Assembly: GCA_009841115.1 (NCBI GenBank)
Contig: VXML01000023.1
Location: 1-64,000, forward strand
From: Gemmatimonadota bacterium
GTDB lineage: Bacteria; Latescibacterota; UBA2968; UBA8231
Length of the DNA: 64,000 bases
Direction: 5' to 3'
The first letter of the stretch is position 1. Each line of letters starts with the position of its first letter. Positions 25,940 through 35,501 of the stretch are shown piece after piece. The notes beneath the pieces were generated by a model. The model did not search any database. It saw only the letters and a list, made by a program, of their open reading frames with translations, and was not told the DNA's origin. The translations under genes and the position numbers were made by a program.

Positions 25940-28900
25940 ATGAATATGAGCGACCTATCCTTTGAGCACGTGTTGAGTAGCCAGTACATGGTCTTTGATG
26001 GGCTGGCTGGGATGCACGTGGAAGACATCTACCAAGATCGCCAAGGCTTTCTCTGGATCGCCACGGCCGACGGTGGCGTCAGCCGATTCGACAGCGCCCG
26101 GTTTGATACGTTTGGCCTCAAGGACGGCCTACCCAATCTGACGGTCATGGCCATTGCCGAGGACGCGGATGGGCGGCTTTTGTTCGGCACGTTCGGTGGG
26201 GGGATTGCCGCGTACGACGGGCGCGGCTTTCAGGTGTACACCACTGAGCACGGCCTGCCTTCCAACGAGATCGTGGGCCTGCAAGCTCAGCCGGATGGGT
26301 CGGTGCTGGCGTTGACCGGCGCGGGCGTGGCTTGGTTTGCCGAGGGCCGTTGCATAAGGAGTATAACCGAAGTTGGCGGCCAACTGTTGGGGCGAGTGTA
26401 CGATATGGTCACTGACGCGAGTGGTACTACCTGGCTGGCGACGTTGCGAGGCGTCCTCAGCTTGGACGGGCAGCGCATAGATATCCAATGGCCTTGGAAA
26501 TTCGCCCAAGACTCCTCCGGCCATCTATGGATCGCCTTCGGTTACTCAGGTAGCGAAGTCTTGATCGGCCGCTACGATCCACAAGACCAACATTTTGCGT
26601 GCATTAATGTGGGCAAGGGCGATGAGGGGGTGGTGCAGAGCGGAACGCGGCACGTGCGGACTGACGAGAGGGGCTGGCTCTGGCTGACCCACCGAGGCGT
26701 GATCTGCTACGACGGGCAGGAGTGGCATCCCTTTTCTGCTTCCTTGCCAGATATTGACTTTTCGGCTACGCGTCTGACGTACGAAGACCGCGAGGGCAAT
26801 ATCTGGATCGGACTTTGGGGTGGCGGACTGATTTTTTGTGACCCAACTAGCATCCGTCGCTACACGGAAGCCGACGGCCTACCGGACCGAGAGATTCGCC
26901 ACTTGGGAGAAGACCATGAGGGACAGATGTGGATCGGTACGATGGGGGGCATGGCCTGCATGGAAGAGGGACGAGTCCACCCGGTCGAGACAGGGGAAAC
27001 CGTCTGGGCGATGGTAGTGGATGGCCAAGGGCAGGTCTGGAGCGGTGGGGGTGCAGGCAAGGTGTACAAGTGGGAGGGCCAAACGCCACAAGCGATCCCA
27101 GTAGCCGAAGGAACTCATCCAGAAGAAATCGCTGGGCTATGCGAAGATGAGCAAGGGCGTATCTGGGTCGGTACGTCAGAGGGCCGCTTCGGCTGGATAG
27201 AGGAAAATCGCTTTATCCATCTTGATGAATGCAGCACCGTACTACAAGAACAAGACGGGGTATTCTGGGTTGAAGCGCTGCTGCAAGACCAAGATGGAGT
27301 ACTCTGGATCGGTTCATACGGAGTAGTACCGGCACTCTACTGTTACGAGGATGGGCACTTGCGTCCGGCGGATATAGCCGAAGCGGAGTCCATCGCCTAT
27401 GTCAATGTCTTGTGGGAACACCAGAACACCCTGTGGGTGGGTACGGGCAAGGGACTGTTCGCCCTTGATCTTTCGTCGCGGAAGGTGCGTCACTTTACGG
27501 CCGAACAGTTTGGATTGTCGGCCAATGGCATCTTGGCACTGACCGCTGACTCGCAGGGCAATATCTGGATGGGTACCAGCGGCGGCGGAGCTCTCCGCTA
27601 CGATGGCCAAACCTTCCAGAGCATCCGCTTGGGGCCATCCGCCCTCGAAAACAAGGTTGAAGCCGTCCTGTGCGACCATCGCGGTCGGCTGTGGTTTGGC
27701 ACGCGGGCGGGGCTGGTTTCCTACCAGCCAGGCCACACGCCGCCGCTGTTAGTGATCCGCGAGGTGATGGCTGGCACGCTCTTGGCCGCGCCCGAAGCCG
27801 TATCCTGCCCAGAGAGCACGCCTGAGATCCGCATTCGCTTCCAAGGTATCAGCTTCCGCACCGGCGCGGGGCAGATGCGCTACAGCCACCGCCTGTTAGG
27901 CCATGATCCGACGGAATCGTGGAGTGCATTTACGGTCGCCGATACGGTTGCGTATAGCTCTCTGCCGGTGGGCGAGTATTGCTTTGAGGTGCGGACGATG
28001 GACCGCGATGGTCTGCTGTCCGAGGTCACTAGTCTAGAAATTCAGATCCTCCCCGACGCCAAAACCGAACGCATTCATGCCCTTGAAAGCGTCCTGCGCG
28101 CGACCGACCACGTCGTGCACAGTCAGAGTTGGGCGATGCGCCAAGTGATGGAACAGACCGTACGCGTCGCCGAGACCGCGATGACTGTGTTGGTGTTAGG
28201 CAAGACCGGTACCGGCAAAGGCTTACTGGCGCAGACCATTCACGAGACAAGCACTCGGCGCAAGCGGCCCTTTATCCAAGTCAATTGCGGGGCGCTGCCG
28301 GCCGGGTTGATCGAAAGCGAGTTGTTCGGCCACGAGAAAGGAGCCTTTACCGGCGCGGCGAGCCGTCAACTCGGTCGATTTGAACTGGCCGATGGCGGTA
28401 CGCTCTTTCTCGACGAGATCGGCGATTTGCCGTTGGAGTCTCAGCGGGTGCTGCTGCACATCTTAGAGGAGAATGCCCTAACCCGCGTTGGTGGTAAGCA
28501 GCCTGTAAAGGTGGACGTGCGGGTCATCGCGGCGACCAACCGGGACCTGCGGCGAGCCATCCAAGAGGGCGCGTTCCGCGAAGACCTATTCTATCGCCTG
28601 AGCGTCTTTACCTTAGAGCTTCCACCGCTGCGGCAGCGGCAAGAGGATATCCCGGCTTTGGCGGCGCATTTTGCCGAGCGGTATGCTCAGCATCTGCGGC
28701 GTCCGGTGCCGACGCTAGACGAGGGGGTGGTCGCTCACTTGCAGGGGTATGCTTGGCCGGGGAATGTGCGGGAGTTGGAGCACCTGATCAACAGGGCGGT
28801 TTTGCTGTGCGAGGACGGGGTGATCCGCGTGGGCGATTTGCTGCTGCCGTCGGTTGGTCGGCAGGCTGGCGATGCGGTGCCATCTGCGCCAGCGGCCGGC

Positions 28901-29056
28901 GAAGGTTTGGATGAAAAGCAGCAGCTTGTGGAGGCGCTGCAGGCGACTAACTGGATGATCTATGGCGAGCGGGGTGCGGCGCGCTTGTTGGGTATGAACC
29001 CGGAGAAGCTGCGCTATCGCATGAGGAAATACGGGTTGCGCCGACCGAAGAGATAG
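25940..29056 (+). CDS. Sensor-propeller / sigma-54 activator / Fis regulator (copy B)
   Basis: Same domain order and length as copy A: reg_prop propellers, Y_Y_Y-like module, AAA+ domain with GAFTGA and LFLDEIGD, and Fis helix-turn-helix. Three tracts are identical to copy A at DNA level. Differences concentrate in the middle of the propeller, consistent with a changed ligand. Walker A reads GKTGTGKG, with Lys755 in place of the Glu conserved in most sigma-54 activators, which may affect ATP use. A small internal duplication ([12 protein letters not shown] / [12 protein letters not shown]) adds one strand near residue 435-455. Confidence 0.85.
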   Translation: MNMSDLSFEHVLSSQYMVFDGLAGMHVEDIYQDRQGFLWIATADGGVSRFDSARFDTFGLKDGLPNLTVMAIAEDADGRLLFGTFGGGIAAYDGRGFQVYTTEHGLPSNEIVGLQAQPDGSVLALTGAGVAWFAEGRCIRSITEVGGQLLGRVYDMVTDASGTTWLATLRGVLSLDGQRIDIQWPWKFAQDSSGHLWIAFGYSGSEVLIGRYDPQDQHFACINVGKGDEGVVQSGTRHVRTDERGWLWLTHRGVICYDGQEWHPFSASLPDIDFSATRLTYEDREGNIWIGLWGGGLIFCDPTSIRRYTEADGLPDREIRHLGEDHEGQMWIGTMGGMACMEEGRVHPVETGETVWAMVVDGQGQVWSGGGAGKVYKWEGQTPQAIPVAEGTHPEEIAGLCEDEQGRIWVGTSEGRFGWIEENRFIHLDECSTVLQEQDGVFWVEALLQDQDGVLWIGSYGVVPALYCYEDGHLRPADIAEAESIAYVNVLWEHQNTLWVGTGKGLFALDLSSRKVRHFTAEQFGLSANGILALTADSQGNIWMGTSGGGALRYDGQTFQSIRLGPSALENKVEAVLCDHRGRLWFGTRAGLVSYQPGHTPPLLVIREVMAGTLLAAPEAVSCPESTPEIRIRFQGISFRTGAGQMRYSHRLLGHDPTESWSAFTVADTVAYSSLPVGEYCFEVRTMDRDGLLSEVTSLEIQILPDAKTERIHALESVLRATDHVVHSQSWAMRQVMEQTVRVAETAMTVLVLGKTGTGKGLLAQTIHETSTRRKRPFIQVNCGALPAGLIESELFGHEKGAFTGAASRQLGRFELADGGTLFLDEIGDLPLESQRVLLHILEENALTRVGGKQPVKVDVRVIAATNRDLRRAIQEGAFREDLFYRLSVFTLELPPLRQRQEDIPALAAHFAERYAQHLRRPVPTLDEGVVAHLQGYAWPGNVRELEHLINRAVLLCEDGVIRVGDLLLPSVGRQAGDAVPSAPAAGEGLDEKQQLVEALQATNWMIYGERGAARLLGMNPEKLRYRMRKYGLRRPKR

Positions 29057-29085
29057 AAGATCTCCTGAACCGGATAGATTTCCGG

Positions 29086-29391
29086 GTGATTCCTCTTCCT
29101 GATCTACCCCATCAACAAGCTGAACTTGAACCCGGCTCGTTTAGACCAGCCACCCCTGAACCTGCTTGGTCGCCCGACAGCACGAGAATCGCCTTCTCTG
29201 CCGATAACGAGCAAGGGGACCAGGAGGTTTGGGTTATTGATATAGACGGGAGCAACTTGGTCAATCTGACCGACGGTTTGGGCGGAGATTATCCCGCTTG
29301 GCAACCCGTTTCTCCTTCGGCTACTACGACGAGCGTTGAGGCTCAGTCGTGGGGACGGATCAAAGCACTGCTTTCAACAGATACTCGTTAA
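29086..29391 (+). pseudogene. TolB-like 3' remnant (copy D)
   Basis: The roughly 100 codons match the C-terminal third of copies A-C (LPHQQAELEPGSF, AWSPDSTRIAFSAD, EVWVIDIDGSNLVNLTDG and the conserved SWGRIKALLS tail). The first two thirds, including the signal peptide, are missing, and sequence similarity starts abruptly about 35 bp after the regulator B stop. A partial duplication left this fragment. Confidence 0.8.
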
Positions 29392-29402
29392 TTGCGCCTC
29401 GT

Positions 29403-29434
29403 GCGTAGGGGTGGCGTGCATGCCACCTCTACGC
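29403..29434. repeat. REP-like palindrome, second copy
   Basis: GCGTAGGGGTGGC and GCCACCTCTACGC pair over 13 positions with one G-U, around a 6-nt loop. It stands just after the TolB-like remnant, as the copy at 20020 stands just after the intact TolB-like gene. Confidence 0.75.
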
Positions 29435-29509
29435 GCCTTTCCGTTCCAACCCCGCCCCATCGTTTCACAAGCGCAAAATCCAAAAGTAATCGCTACCCGA
29501 ATCGGTCAA

Positions 29510-29565
29510 CACGGAAAGTCGTGGAAAGCCCACGGAAAGTCGTGGAGATTGCACGAAAAATCGTG
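29510..29565. repeat. Three tandem palindromic units, 21-bp period
   Basis: CACGGAAAGTCGTG (29510-29523 and 29531-29544) and CACGAAAAATCGTG (29552-29565) repeat every 21 bp. The core ACG-N5-TCGT agrees with the 1522-1581 array (ACGACAAATCGT). A terminator-like hairpin follows after about 75 bp, as it follows after about 70 bp at the first array. Confidence 0.75.
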
Positions 29566-29639
29566 GAAAGCCTTGTGTTGACGGCTGAGGTCTCGCATTG
29601 AGAAAGCCTCACCGCATTACTTTAAGTGTTCTATTTTTC

Positions 29640-29670
29640 AATCCTTTAGGTCGATCCTAAAGAATTTTTT
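29640..29670 (+). terminator. Rho-independent terminator-like hairpin
   Basis: AATCCTTTAGG and CCTAAAGAATT form an 11-bp stem with one mismatch around a 5-nt loop, and the last stem bases run into six T. It is homologous to the hairpin at 1653-1683. Confidence 0.55.
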
Positions 29671-29752
29671 ATTCAAGGCGTGGTACATGGCACGGAATAT
29701 GCTTATGTTTCCTCAGCCGCGCTCCTCAAACCCCAGCAGAAGAGGAAATCTG

Positions 29753-31813
29753 ATGAACGTATATTCCGCCGCCCTAATGACCCTGAGCCTTTGTCTAACC
29801 GCAGTAGGTGCTCAAAACCAGCCTCGCGCCGCAATCGTCACCGGCGAAGTCCACAACGCTCCGTCGCGGGATGTCGCGTTCCACCACGAGCCCCTACTCG
29901 CTCCCGGGCCGTCCGAGCACCACATCGTCTTGGACGAGCAAAACCGCTTTGCCCTGCTCTTGAACATTTCCAAAGGAACTTTAGTTACCGGGTATTACAG
30001 AGGTGAGCGATACTTCCTCATCCCCTTCTTCGTCGAACCCGGCGACAGCCTGCACGCGGTCGTAACCTTCGCCGAGATGACGGAGGCAGTGGAATCTGAC
30101 AGTTTGGACCCTGCCGAAGAGGAGGCCCCGCCCGCCTATTCCCTGACTTTTAGCGGCCGGGGCGCGGACAACAATCGCTTTTTGGCCGAGTTCTGGCCTC
30201 AACACAATGCCTTCGACCCAGACAATGGGCTGAAGCCCGAAGAGTTTGTACGCCAAATCAAACAGCGGCGTCAGGATGAATTTGCCTTGCTAGCCGAGGG
30301 GCGCGAAAACCACGCGCTTTCTGCGGGATTTATCGACTATATGACGGCCTTTTTCAACTACAAATGGGCCGATCTGATGATTTCCTATCCGATGTTTGCG
30401 TTTAGAGACGGCCATTGGATGCGCCGATTCCACGTCAAACCCTCCGACCGAAGAGAAGTTCCCCCGGATTACTACGATTTCCTGCAAGAAATCCCCTTGA
30501 TAGATGAAAAGGCGATTGGCGTGCAGGAGTATCGCTGGTTTGTGGTGAACGCGCTAGACTTGGAGGTGGATAACGCGGAGGAGGACAGGCCATATAGGCT
30601 TGCCGATAGGTACAAGCTGTCGGGGTTGGGTTTGTCGCCCGCTGTCCACGCCCGGCTCGACTCCATGTACAGCGCGGACATCCAAACCCACGCCCACCCT
30701 AAACTATCGCAGATGATTGATCTGGCGGGGATAGGGCTAGCGGAGAGTACCCACTCCCAACTCGACTCTATATACGAATACGAACACCACAAAAAGATCA
30801 GTGCGTCCGAAAAGGCCGCTTGGTTGGGGTTGGAGTTATCGCCGGCTGCCCAAGCCGAACTCGACTCGTATGGTGAGGAGTATGCTGCGGCCCCCAGTAG
30901 GGAAGATACCACGAAGATCGATACGACGGGCGGGCGTTTGACCTTCTATATGCCCATAGCAAAAATCAGAGAGTGGTATGAATACCTAAACAATCGCCCG
31001 CTATCGGCAAGGATTGACTTGTCGGGTTTGGAGTTATCGGAGGCCGTCCAAACCCAACTCGACTCCATGTACTTCGCGTACCAAAATAGTCCACCGCCCA
31101 AGCTGTCTGAGAGGATAGACTTAGCGGCTTTGGGTCTATCGGAGGAGACCCAAGCTCAACTCGACTCCATCTTTGCCGGACCGAGTTTTCCAGTTTTTCG
31201 CAGGACTCCAGAACGATACGACCTAGCCCAACAAAGACTGCAAGGGCGAGTGCTCTATTGGTCTCTGGCTAGGGATTTGATGCTTGGAATTAGCTTCGAC
31301 AACGAAGCCTTTGTGGATGCCCGCTGGCAATCCTTTGTAGAGAGCAACCCCTTCCCCGAATACACCGAGGCTATCCAAGCGGAACTGAACAAGCTCTCGA
31401 TGCTGCAACCGGGGCAACCCGCGCCCGATTTCGCCGTGAAAGACCTCGACGGCCAAGCCGTATCGCTGAGCCAGTTTCAGGGCAAGGTCGTCTTGATAGA
31501 TTTTTGGGCGAGTTGGTGCGGACCGTGCATCGGCGATTTGCCCAATCTCCGCAAGATCAAGGAACAAGTAGCCGCTCAGCCGGTCGTCTTCCTCAACGTC
31601 TCGTTGGACGCGAATGAAGCAGCCTGGAAGCAGGCCATTGCCAAACACGAAATCAAAGGCGTCCACGTGCGCTCGGAGCAAGTAGCGCAAGCCTATAATG
31701 TGAGCGGCATCCCTCGGTATTATCTGGTGGATCCGCAGGGGGTGATTGTAGAGGATCGTTTGCGGTTATTTGACGTTGAGGAGGTTGTGGCAAAAATCAA
31801 GAAGAGCTTGTGA
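29753..31813 (+). CDS. TlpA-like thioredoxin protein with five internal repeats
   Basis: AGAGGAAA precedes the ATG at 29753, followed by a signal peptide (LMTLSLCLTAVGAQ). The N-terminal third resembles the DUF4369-like part of Bacteroidetes-type redoxins. The C-terminal 140 residues are a full TlpA/ResA domain: PAPDFAVKDLDGQ, the active site WASWCGPC, and cis-Pro SGIPRYYLVD. Between them, five units of about 32-65 residues share the pattern KLS-x-(I)DLxGLxLSxxxQxQLDSxY. TlpA-like proteins reduce periplasmic disulfides; the repeat block is not part of the family and may be a binding surface. Confidence 0.8.
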   Translation: MNVYSAALMTLSLCLTAVGAQNQPRAAIVTGEVHNAPSRDVAFHHEPLLAPGPSEHHIVLDEQNRFALLLNISKGTLVTGYYRGERYFLIPFFVEPGDSLHAVVTFAEMTEAVESDSLDPAEEEAPPAYSLTFSGRGADNNRFLAEFWPQHNAFDPDNGLKPEEFVRQIKQRRQDEFALLAEGRENHALSAGFIDYMTAFFNYKWADLMISYPMFAFRDGHWMRRFHVKPSDRREVPPDYYDFLQEIPLIDEKAIGVQEYRWFVVNALDLEVDNAEEDRPYRLADRYKLSGLGLSPAVHARLDSMYSADIQTHAHPKLSQMIDLAGIGLAESTHSQLDSIYEYEHHKKISASEKAAWLGLELSPAAQAELDSYGEEYAAAPSREDTTKIDTTGGRLTFYMPIAKIREWYEYLNNRPLSARIDLSGLELSEAVQTQLDSMYFAYQNSPPPKLSERIDLAALGLSEETQAQLDSIFAGPSFPVFRRTPERYDLAQQRLQGRVLYWSLARDLMLGISFDNEAFVDARWQSFVESNPFPEYTEAIQAELNKLSMLQPGQPAPDFAVKDLDGQAVSLSQFQGKVVLIDFWASWCGPCIGDLPNLRKIKEQVAAQPVVFLNVSLDANEAAWKQAIAKHEIKGVHVRSEQVAQAYNVSGIPRYYLVDPQGVIVEDRLRLFDVEEVVAKIKKSL

Positions 31814-31852
31814 GGGAGGAGCCCAGTCCTCTAAGGATGGTCTATAATCAGC

Positions 31853-32149
31853 ATGGTGCGTATCAACACATTGAATCGCTGCGGTCGGACCTTAACCATC
31901 GAACTCATGGGGTATATCAATAAGACGGAGTTCGATATCCTGCATGACTGCATGGAATCGTATGTCGAGGAGGGGGTAAGGGAGGTCTGTATAGTGGCTA
32001 ACGAAGTGCGGAGCATCAGTCCATTGCTCGAACGAGACGTAATCGGCTTGGGGCAATTGGGCCTGACTTTGCGCTTCCAGCAACTGGCTCCTTCTATCCA
32101 GCGATCATTGGAAAGTTGGGGCTTGCAGGCGTGGATAGATGATGAGTAA
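31853..32149 (+). CDS. STAS-like small protein (copy 2)
   Basis: The 98 residues align without gaps to the protein at 10512-10808 and differ at about fifteen positions; the start (MVRINTLNRCGRT) and end (WIDDE) are conserved. Same STAS-like interpretation. Its final bases GATAGATGATGAGT equal those at copy 1, where they contain the start codon of the discoidin-like gene. Here that start is cut off, and a convergent gene begins directly after the stop codon. Confidence 0.6.
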   Translation: MVRINTLNRCGRTLTIELMGYINKTEFDILHDCMESYVEEGVREVCIVANEVRSISPLLERDVIGLGQLGLTLRFQQLAPSIQRSLESWGLQAWIDDE

Positions 32150-33244
32150 TCAGCGGACTTTGCCGCGACCGGCGATTTCCCAAATCGCTTCCAGCCGATT
32201 GGCGCGCAGTGCGTAGAGGTGGTCGTGGAGATTGACGGTGGTGCAGCCGTGGCCCGGGATAAATTCGAGCAGGTCGCCGGGGTGGAGGTCGGTGCAGGGG
32301 CCGGCTACGGTCTTGAGGCGACCGTGTTCTTCGGACAGGGCGTGGCATTCCAAATCGGGGCGATCCTTGACGAAGGGGAAGCCGTGCTCGGGCGTCAGAC
32401 TCTTGAGTCCGGCGTCTGTGATAACCTGTTCGGGCGCGGGGCGGCTGGTAACGGTGGTCAGCACGCTGAGGGCGTTTTTGAAGCCCAAGTTTAGCTTGGC
32501 ATACGCCGCGTCCATCAGCGCGTACGAGCCTGCTTGGACCTCGGTAATGCCGTCGAAGGAAGTGCTGATGTAGTAATCGCCCGTGCCCGAGGCGCTGCAA
32601 ATTAGGCAGTCGAGACCAGCGCGTTCCACGTCGTCGCGGGCATCGACGAGGCGCTGGAGGCAGGTGCGGGCACCATCGTCGCGGGCTGCTTTGTCTTCGA
32701 GGTCGATGATGTGGCCTTCGTAGCCCATTAGGCCGCAGAAGCGCAGGTGCGGTGCTTGGGAGGCTGCGCGTGCGAGATCGACGACGGTGGCGGGCGCGAC
32801 GCCGCAGCGGTTGTGGCCGATGTTGACCTCCACGAGGACGCGGGGGCTGACCTTGTAGGCTTGGGCGGCCTCGTTGAGATCGGCGAGATTTTGCGGGTCA
32901 TCGACTGCGACCATGATGTCGCAACGAGCGGCCAGCGCCATGAGGCGCTCGATCTTGCGGCGGCCTACTACTTCGTTGGCAATGAGAATGTCTTGGATGC
33001 CGGCGTCGGCCATGACCTCGGCCTCTCCGACTTTGGCGCAGGTGATCCCCTGCGCGCCGGCTGTGAGCTGGAGGTGGGCGATGGCCGGGGTTTTGTGCGA
33101 CTTGGTGTGCGGCCGGAGATTTTTGCCCGCCGTGCGGAAGTGCTCGGCGAGTAGGTCAATGTTGTATTCGAGCGCATCGAGATCGACCAAGAGGACGGGG
33201 GTGTCGATGGCGTCGCGGGTCATGCCGATGTGTTCGATGGTCAT
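32150..33244 (-). CDS. PLP fold-III enzyme, D-threonine aldolase / D-serine dehydratase-like
   Basis: The N-terminal alanine-racemase barrel carries the PLP-lysine motif RPHTKSHKT (Lys at about residue 49) after DTPVLLVDLDALEYN. The C-terminal beta domain has FIPGHGCTTVNLHDHLYAL, matching the His/Cys metal site of DSD1-type D-serine dehydratases and D-threonine aldolases. These enzymes break down D-3-hydroxy amino acids in the cytoplasm. The length (364) is normal. Its stop codon abuts that of the STAS-like gene with no spacer. Confidence 0.8.
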   Translation of the reverse strand: MTIEHIGMTRDAIDTPVLLVDLDALEYNIDLLAEHFRTAGKNLRPHTKSHKTPAIAHLQLTAGAQGITCAKVGEAEVMADAGIQDILIANEVVGRRKIERLMALAARCDIMVAVDDPQNLADLNEAAQAYKVSPRVLVEVNIGHNRCGVAPATVVDLARAASQAPHLRFCGLMGYEGHIIDLEDKAARDDGARTCLQRLVDARDDVERAGLDCLICSASGTGDYYISTSFDGITEVQAGSYALMDAAYAKLNLGFKNALSVLTTVTSRPAPEQVITDAGLKSLTPEHGFPFVKDRPDLECHALSEEHGRLKTVAGPCTDLHPGDLLEFIPGHGCTTVNLHDHLYALRANRLEAIWEIAGRGKVR

Positions 33245-33396
33245 AGTCGGGGCTTTGTGGGTTGGGTGGATATTGTTTGCGAATAAAGAAACCGGGCTAT
33301 CGTTTCTTGTCCAGTGCTTGAGCTTCGCGTGGACGACTGCGTGGCAAAATCGTTATTATCGACCTAGCGCAGCGTCGATTTGCTGGAGGCAAGTGC

Positions 33397-35487
33397 ATGG
33401 GCTTGCGGCGTCGCTTGGCCCTAATAGGATTGCTGGGAGCATCCGTTGAAGTCGCGGCCGAAGTGTCCACATTGCACTTTGGCGGCATCGGCGGCGCGCC
33501 ATGGTCGGAATGGACGCTGTTGGATCTGATGGTGGAGGATGCGACCCCAGGGCTGCAGCCGCTGGAATTAAGGCCCGACGAGAATGTAATCACCCAATTG
33601 TCCTACTGGGAGCGCTCGCTCTACCGGCGACCCGTCGATCCACTCTGGCGCTCCGGTATGCCCCGGATATGGCAGGGCACGGGCACGTCTTCGCGGGGAT
33701 TGCAGTTCCAAAACTTCCTGAAGTTCATAGACGGCGACGTCAATACCGCTTTTGTCGATGTTATCATGCCGGCCGGCGAGGTCTTTTTTACGCTAGATAT
33801 GGGATCTCAGATACCGGCGGAGCGCTTTGTGGTTGTACCGCCGGAGGGGGTGGATCCGGGAACTCAGATACCCTATCGTCCCTTCTGGGTCTTTGAGGGC
33901 TATGCGCTGACGGCCAGCAACGACGAGCAGCTAGTCAATACGCAAGAGCCGAAATTCCTCTCTTCGTACACTTATCTCGGTCAGGTGTTCCCCATCGCCG
34001 GGTTTGCCAAATCGGTCGCGCCGTTGGATATCGTCTTGGCCGATGAGGAACAGAATTTCGATTCGATTATTGAGGTGGAATTTCCGCTGAGCTATCTGCG
34101 CTTTTTTCGCTTCCGGCCCTTTCCCGATGGCGAGGCCGACATGGCCCTCGGTTCGTCTCCACAGGCCGGGCCGCCGCTCGGCTCTGGTTTCTACTCTCGC
34201 TTTGCCATCGCGGAAATGGAGGTTTACGGTCGTGGTTTCGTCCCGCAGGCGCGCTGGGAATCGCGGGTCATAGATTTGGGGCAGGTGGCCAATGTGGGAC
34301 GGGTGTCGTTTAAGACGAGTACTTGGCGGCGCGAAGCGGGCGCACTAGTGCCAGCCCCGCAGGCACCGGCTGTGGTCAAGGTCTCGATCAAGAGCGGTCG
34401 GGACGACACACCCACGATCTATTATACCTTCGACGATTTGGGGCAGGCGATAGAAGTGCCGCTCTCTGAGTACGAGTTTCTGAAGGTGCGCCGATTTACT
34501 AACGACCCGTTGGCCCTCGGCTGGCAGGGGCCGGTCACGGACGATACGGACAACTGGAGTTTTTGGACGGCTCCGTTGCGCGAGGGTGGGGATCGTCCAT
34601 GGGTACCGCCGGGGCGCTACGTCCAAATACAAGTGCGTTTTGCGACCGAGCATCTGTGGGAGTTTGCCCGCCTCGACTCGCTGGCGTTGGAGTTTGCGCC
34701 GCTGTTGGCCGACCGTGTGCTAGGCGAAGTGGCCGCGGTCGGCGATCTGCACCCCGAGGGAGCTGTAGCCGAGGTACACGCCGGAGACCGCGTTGAGCTG
34801 ATCTGCGACATTGGGGCGCGTTTTACCGAGGATGCGCAGACCGGCTTTGATGCCGTGCGGGTTCTTACGCCGGCCGAGGGGATGTTGCGCGGATTGGAGA
34901 TGGGTGCGCCTTGGGAAGCCGTCACGCCCGATAGCGTCGTGGACGAGGCCGGAGGTTTTGTGGTGTACCTGCCGCAGCCGATCCAGCGGGATGGTGTCAA
35001 GCGGCTGCGGTTGCGGCTGGAGACGGCACTCTACAACGCGGCCGGGGAGATTGCCGCCGAGGTCTTTGCGCGCGGCCAAGCGGGTTTTCCCCAGTTAGTA
35101 GTGGCCGGGGATGTGAGCGAGGAAATGGGCACTAATCAGTTGCGGATCGTGGCCACAGCACAGGGGTCGGTGTTGGCCGCAATGGAGGTAGAGCCGGTTG
35201 CTTTTACGCCGCAGGGGGACGCGGTGAACGACGAGGTGCGGATCGGCTATACGCTGCTGAAGGTACTGGATGCGTCCGAAGTGTCAGTGGAGGTGTTCGA
35301 TCTGCGCGGTCGTTGTTTATGGCGGGCCGGTCCAAGCGAGAGGGAGGCCGGTCGCCATGCGGTGCTATGGGATGGCCGCGATCAATCGGGCCGGTTGGTC
35401 GGGCCGGGGTTGTATTTGGTCCGGGTGGAGGTGGAGACGGATCGGCAGCGCGAGGAGCGGATGGCGTGTGTAGCGGTGGTTTACTGA
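33397..35487 (+). CDS. Secreted discoidin-like protein with FlgD-like C-terminus (copy 2)
   Basis: GGAGG precedes the ATG. A signal peptide (LALIGLLGASVEVAA) is followed by a long region with repeated discoidin-like features (FIDGDVNTAFVDVI, FFTLDMGSQIPAERFVVVP, LRFFRFRPFPDG, AIAEMEVYGRGFVPQ). The C-terminus is the FlgD-like module (VEVFDLRGRCLWRAG, AVLWDGRDQSGRLVGPG) ending in AVVY. It is longer than copy 1 by about 145 residues. Likely surface-exposed or cell-envelope bound; ligand unknown. Confidence 0.75.
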   Translation: MGLRRRLALIGLLGASVEVAAEVSTLHFGGIGGAPWSEWTLLDLMVEDATPGLQPLELRPDENVITQLSYWERSLYRRPVDPLWRSGMPRIWQGTGTSSRGLQFQNFLKFIDGDVNTAFVDVIMPAGEVFFTLDMGSQIPAERFVVVPPEGVDPGTQIPYRPFWVFEGYALTASNDEQLVNTQEPKFLSSYTYLGQVFPIAGFAKSVAPLDIVLADEEQNFDSIIEVEFPLSYLRFFRFRPFPDGEADMALGSSPQAGPPLGSGFYSRFAIAEMEVYGRGFVPQARWESRVIDLGQVANVGRVSFKTSTWRREAGALVPAPQAPAVVKVSIKSGRDDTPTIYYTFDDLGQAIEVPLSEYEFLKVRRFTNDPLALGWQGPVTDDTDNWSFWTAPLREGGDRPWVPPGRYVQIQVRFATEHLWEFARLDSLALEFAPLLADRVLGEVAAVGDLHPEGAVAEVHAGDRVELICDIGARFTEDAQTGFDAVRVLTPAEGMLRGLEMGAPWEAVTPDSVVDEAGGFVVYLPQPIQRDGVKRLRLRLETALYNAAGEIAAEVFARGQAGFPQLVVAGDVSEEMGTNQLRIVATAQGSVLAAMEVEPVAFTPQGDAVNDEVRIGYTLLKVLDASEVSVEVFDLRGRCLWRAGPSEREAGRHAVLWDGRDQSGRLVGPGLYLVRVEVETDRQREERMACVAVVY

Positions 35488-35501
35488 TGGCAGTTTACGC
35501 G

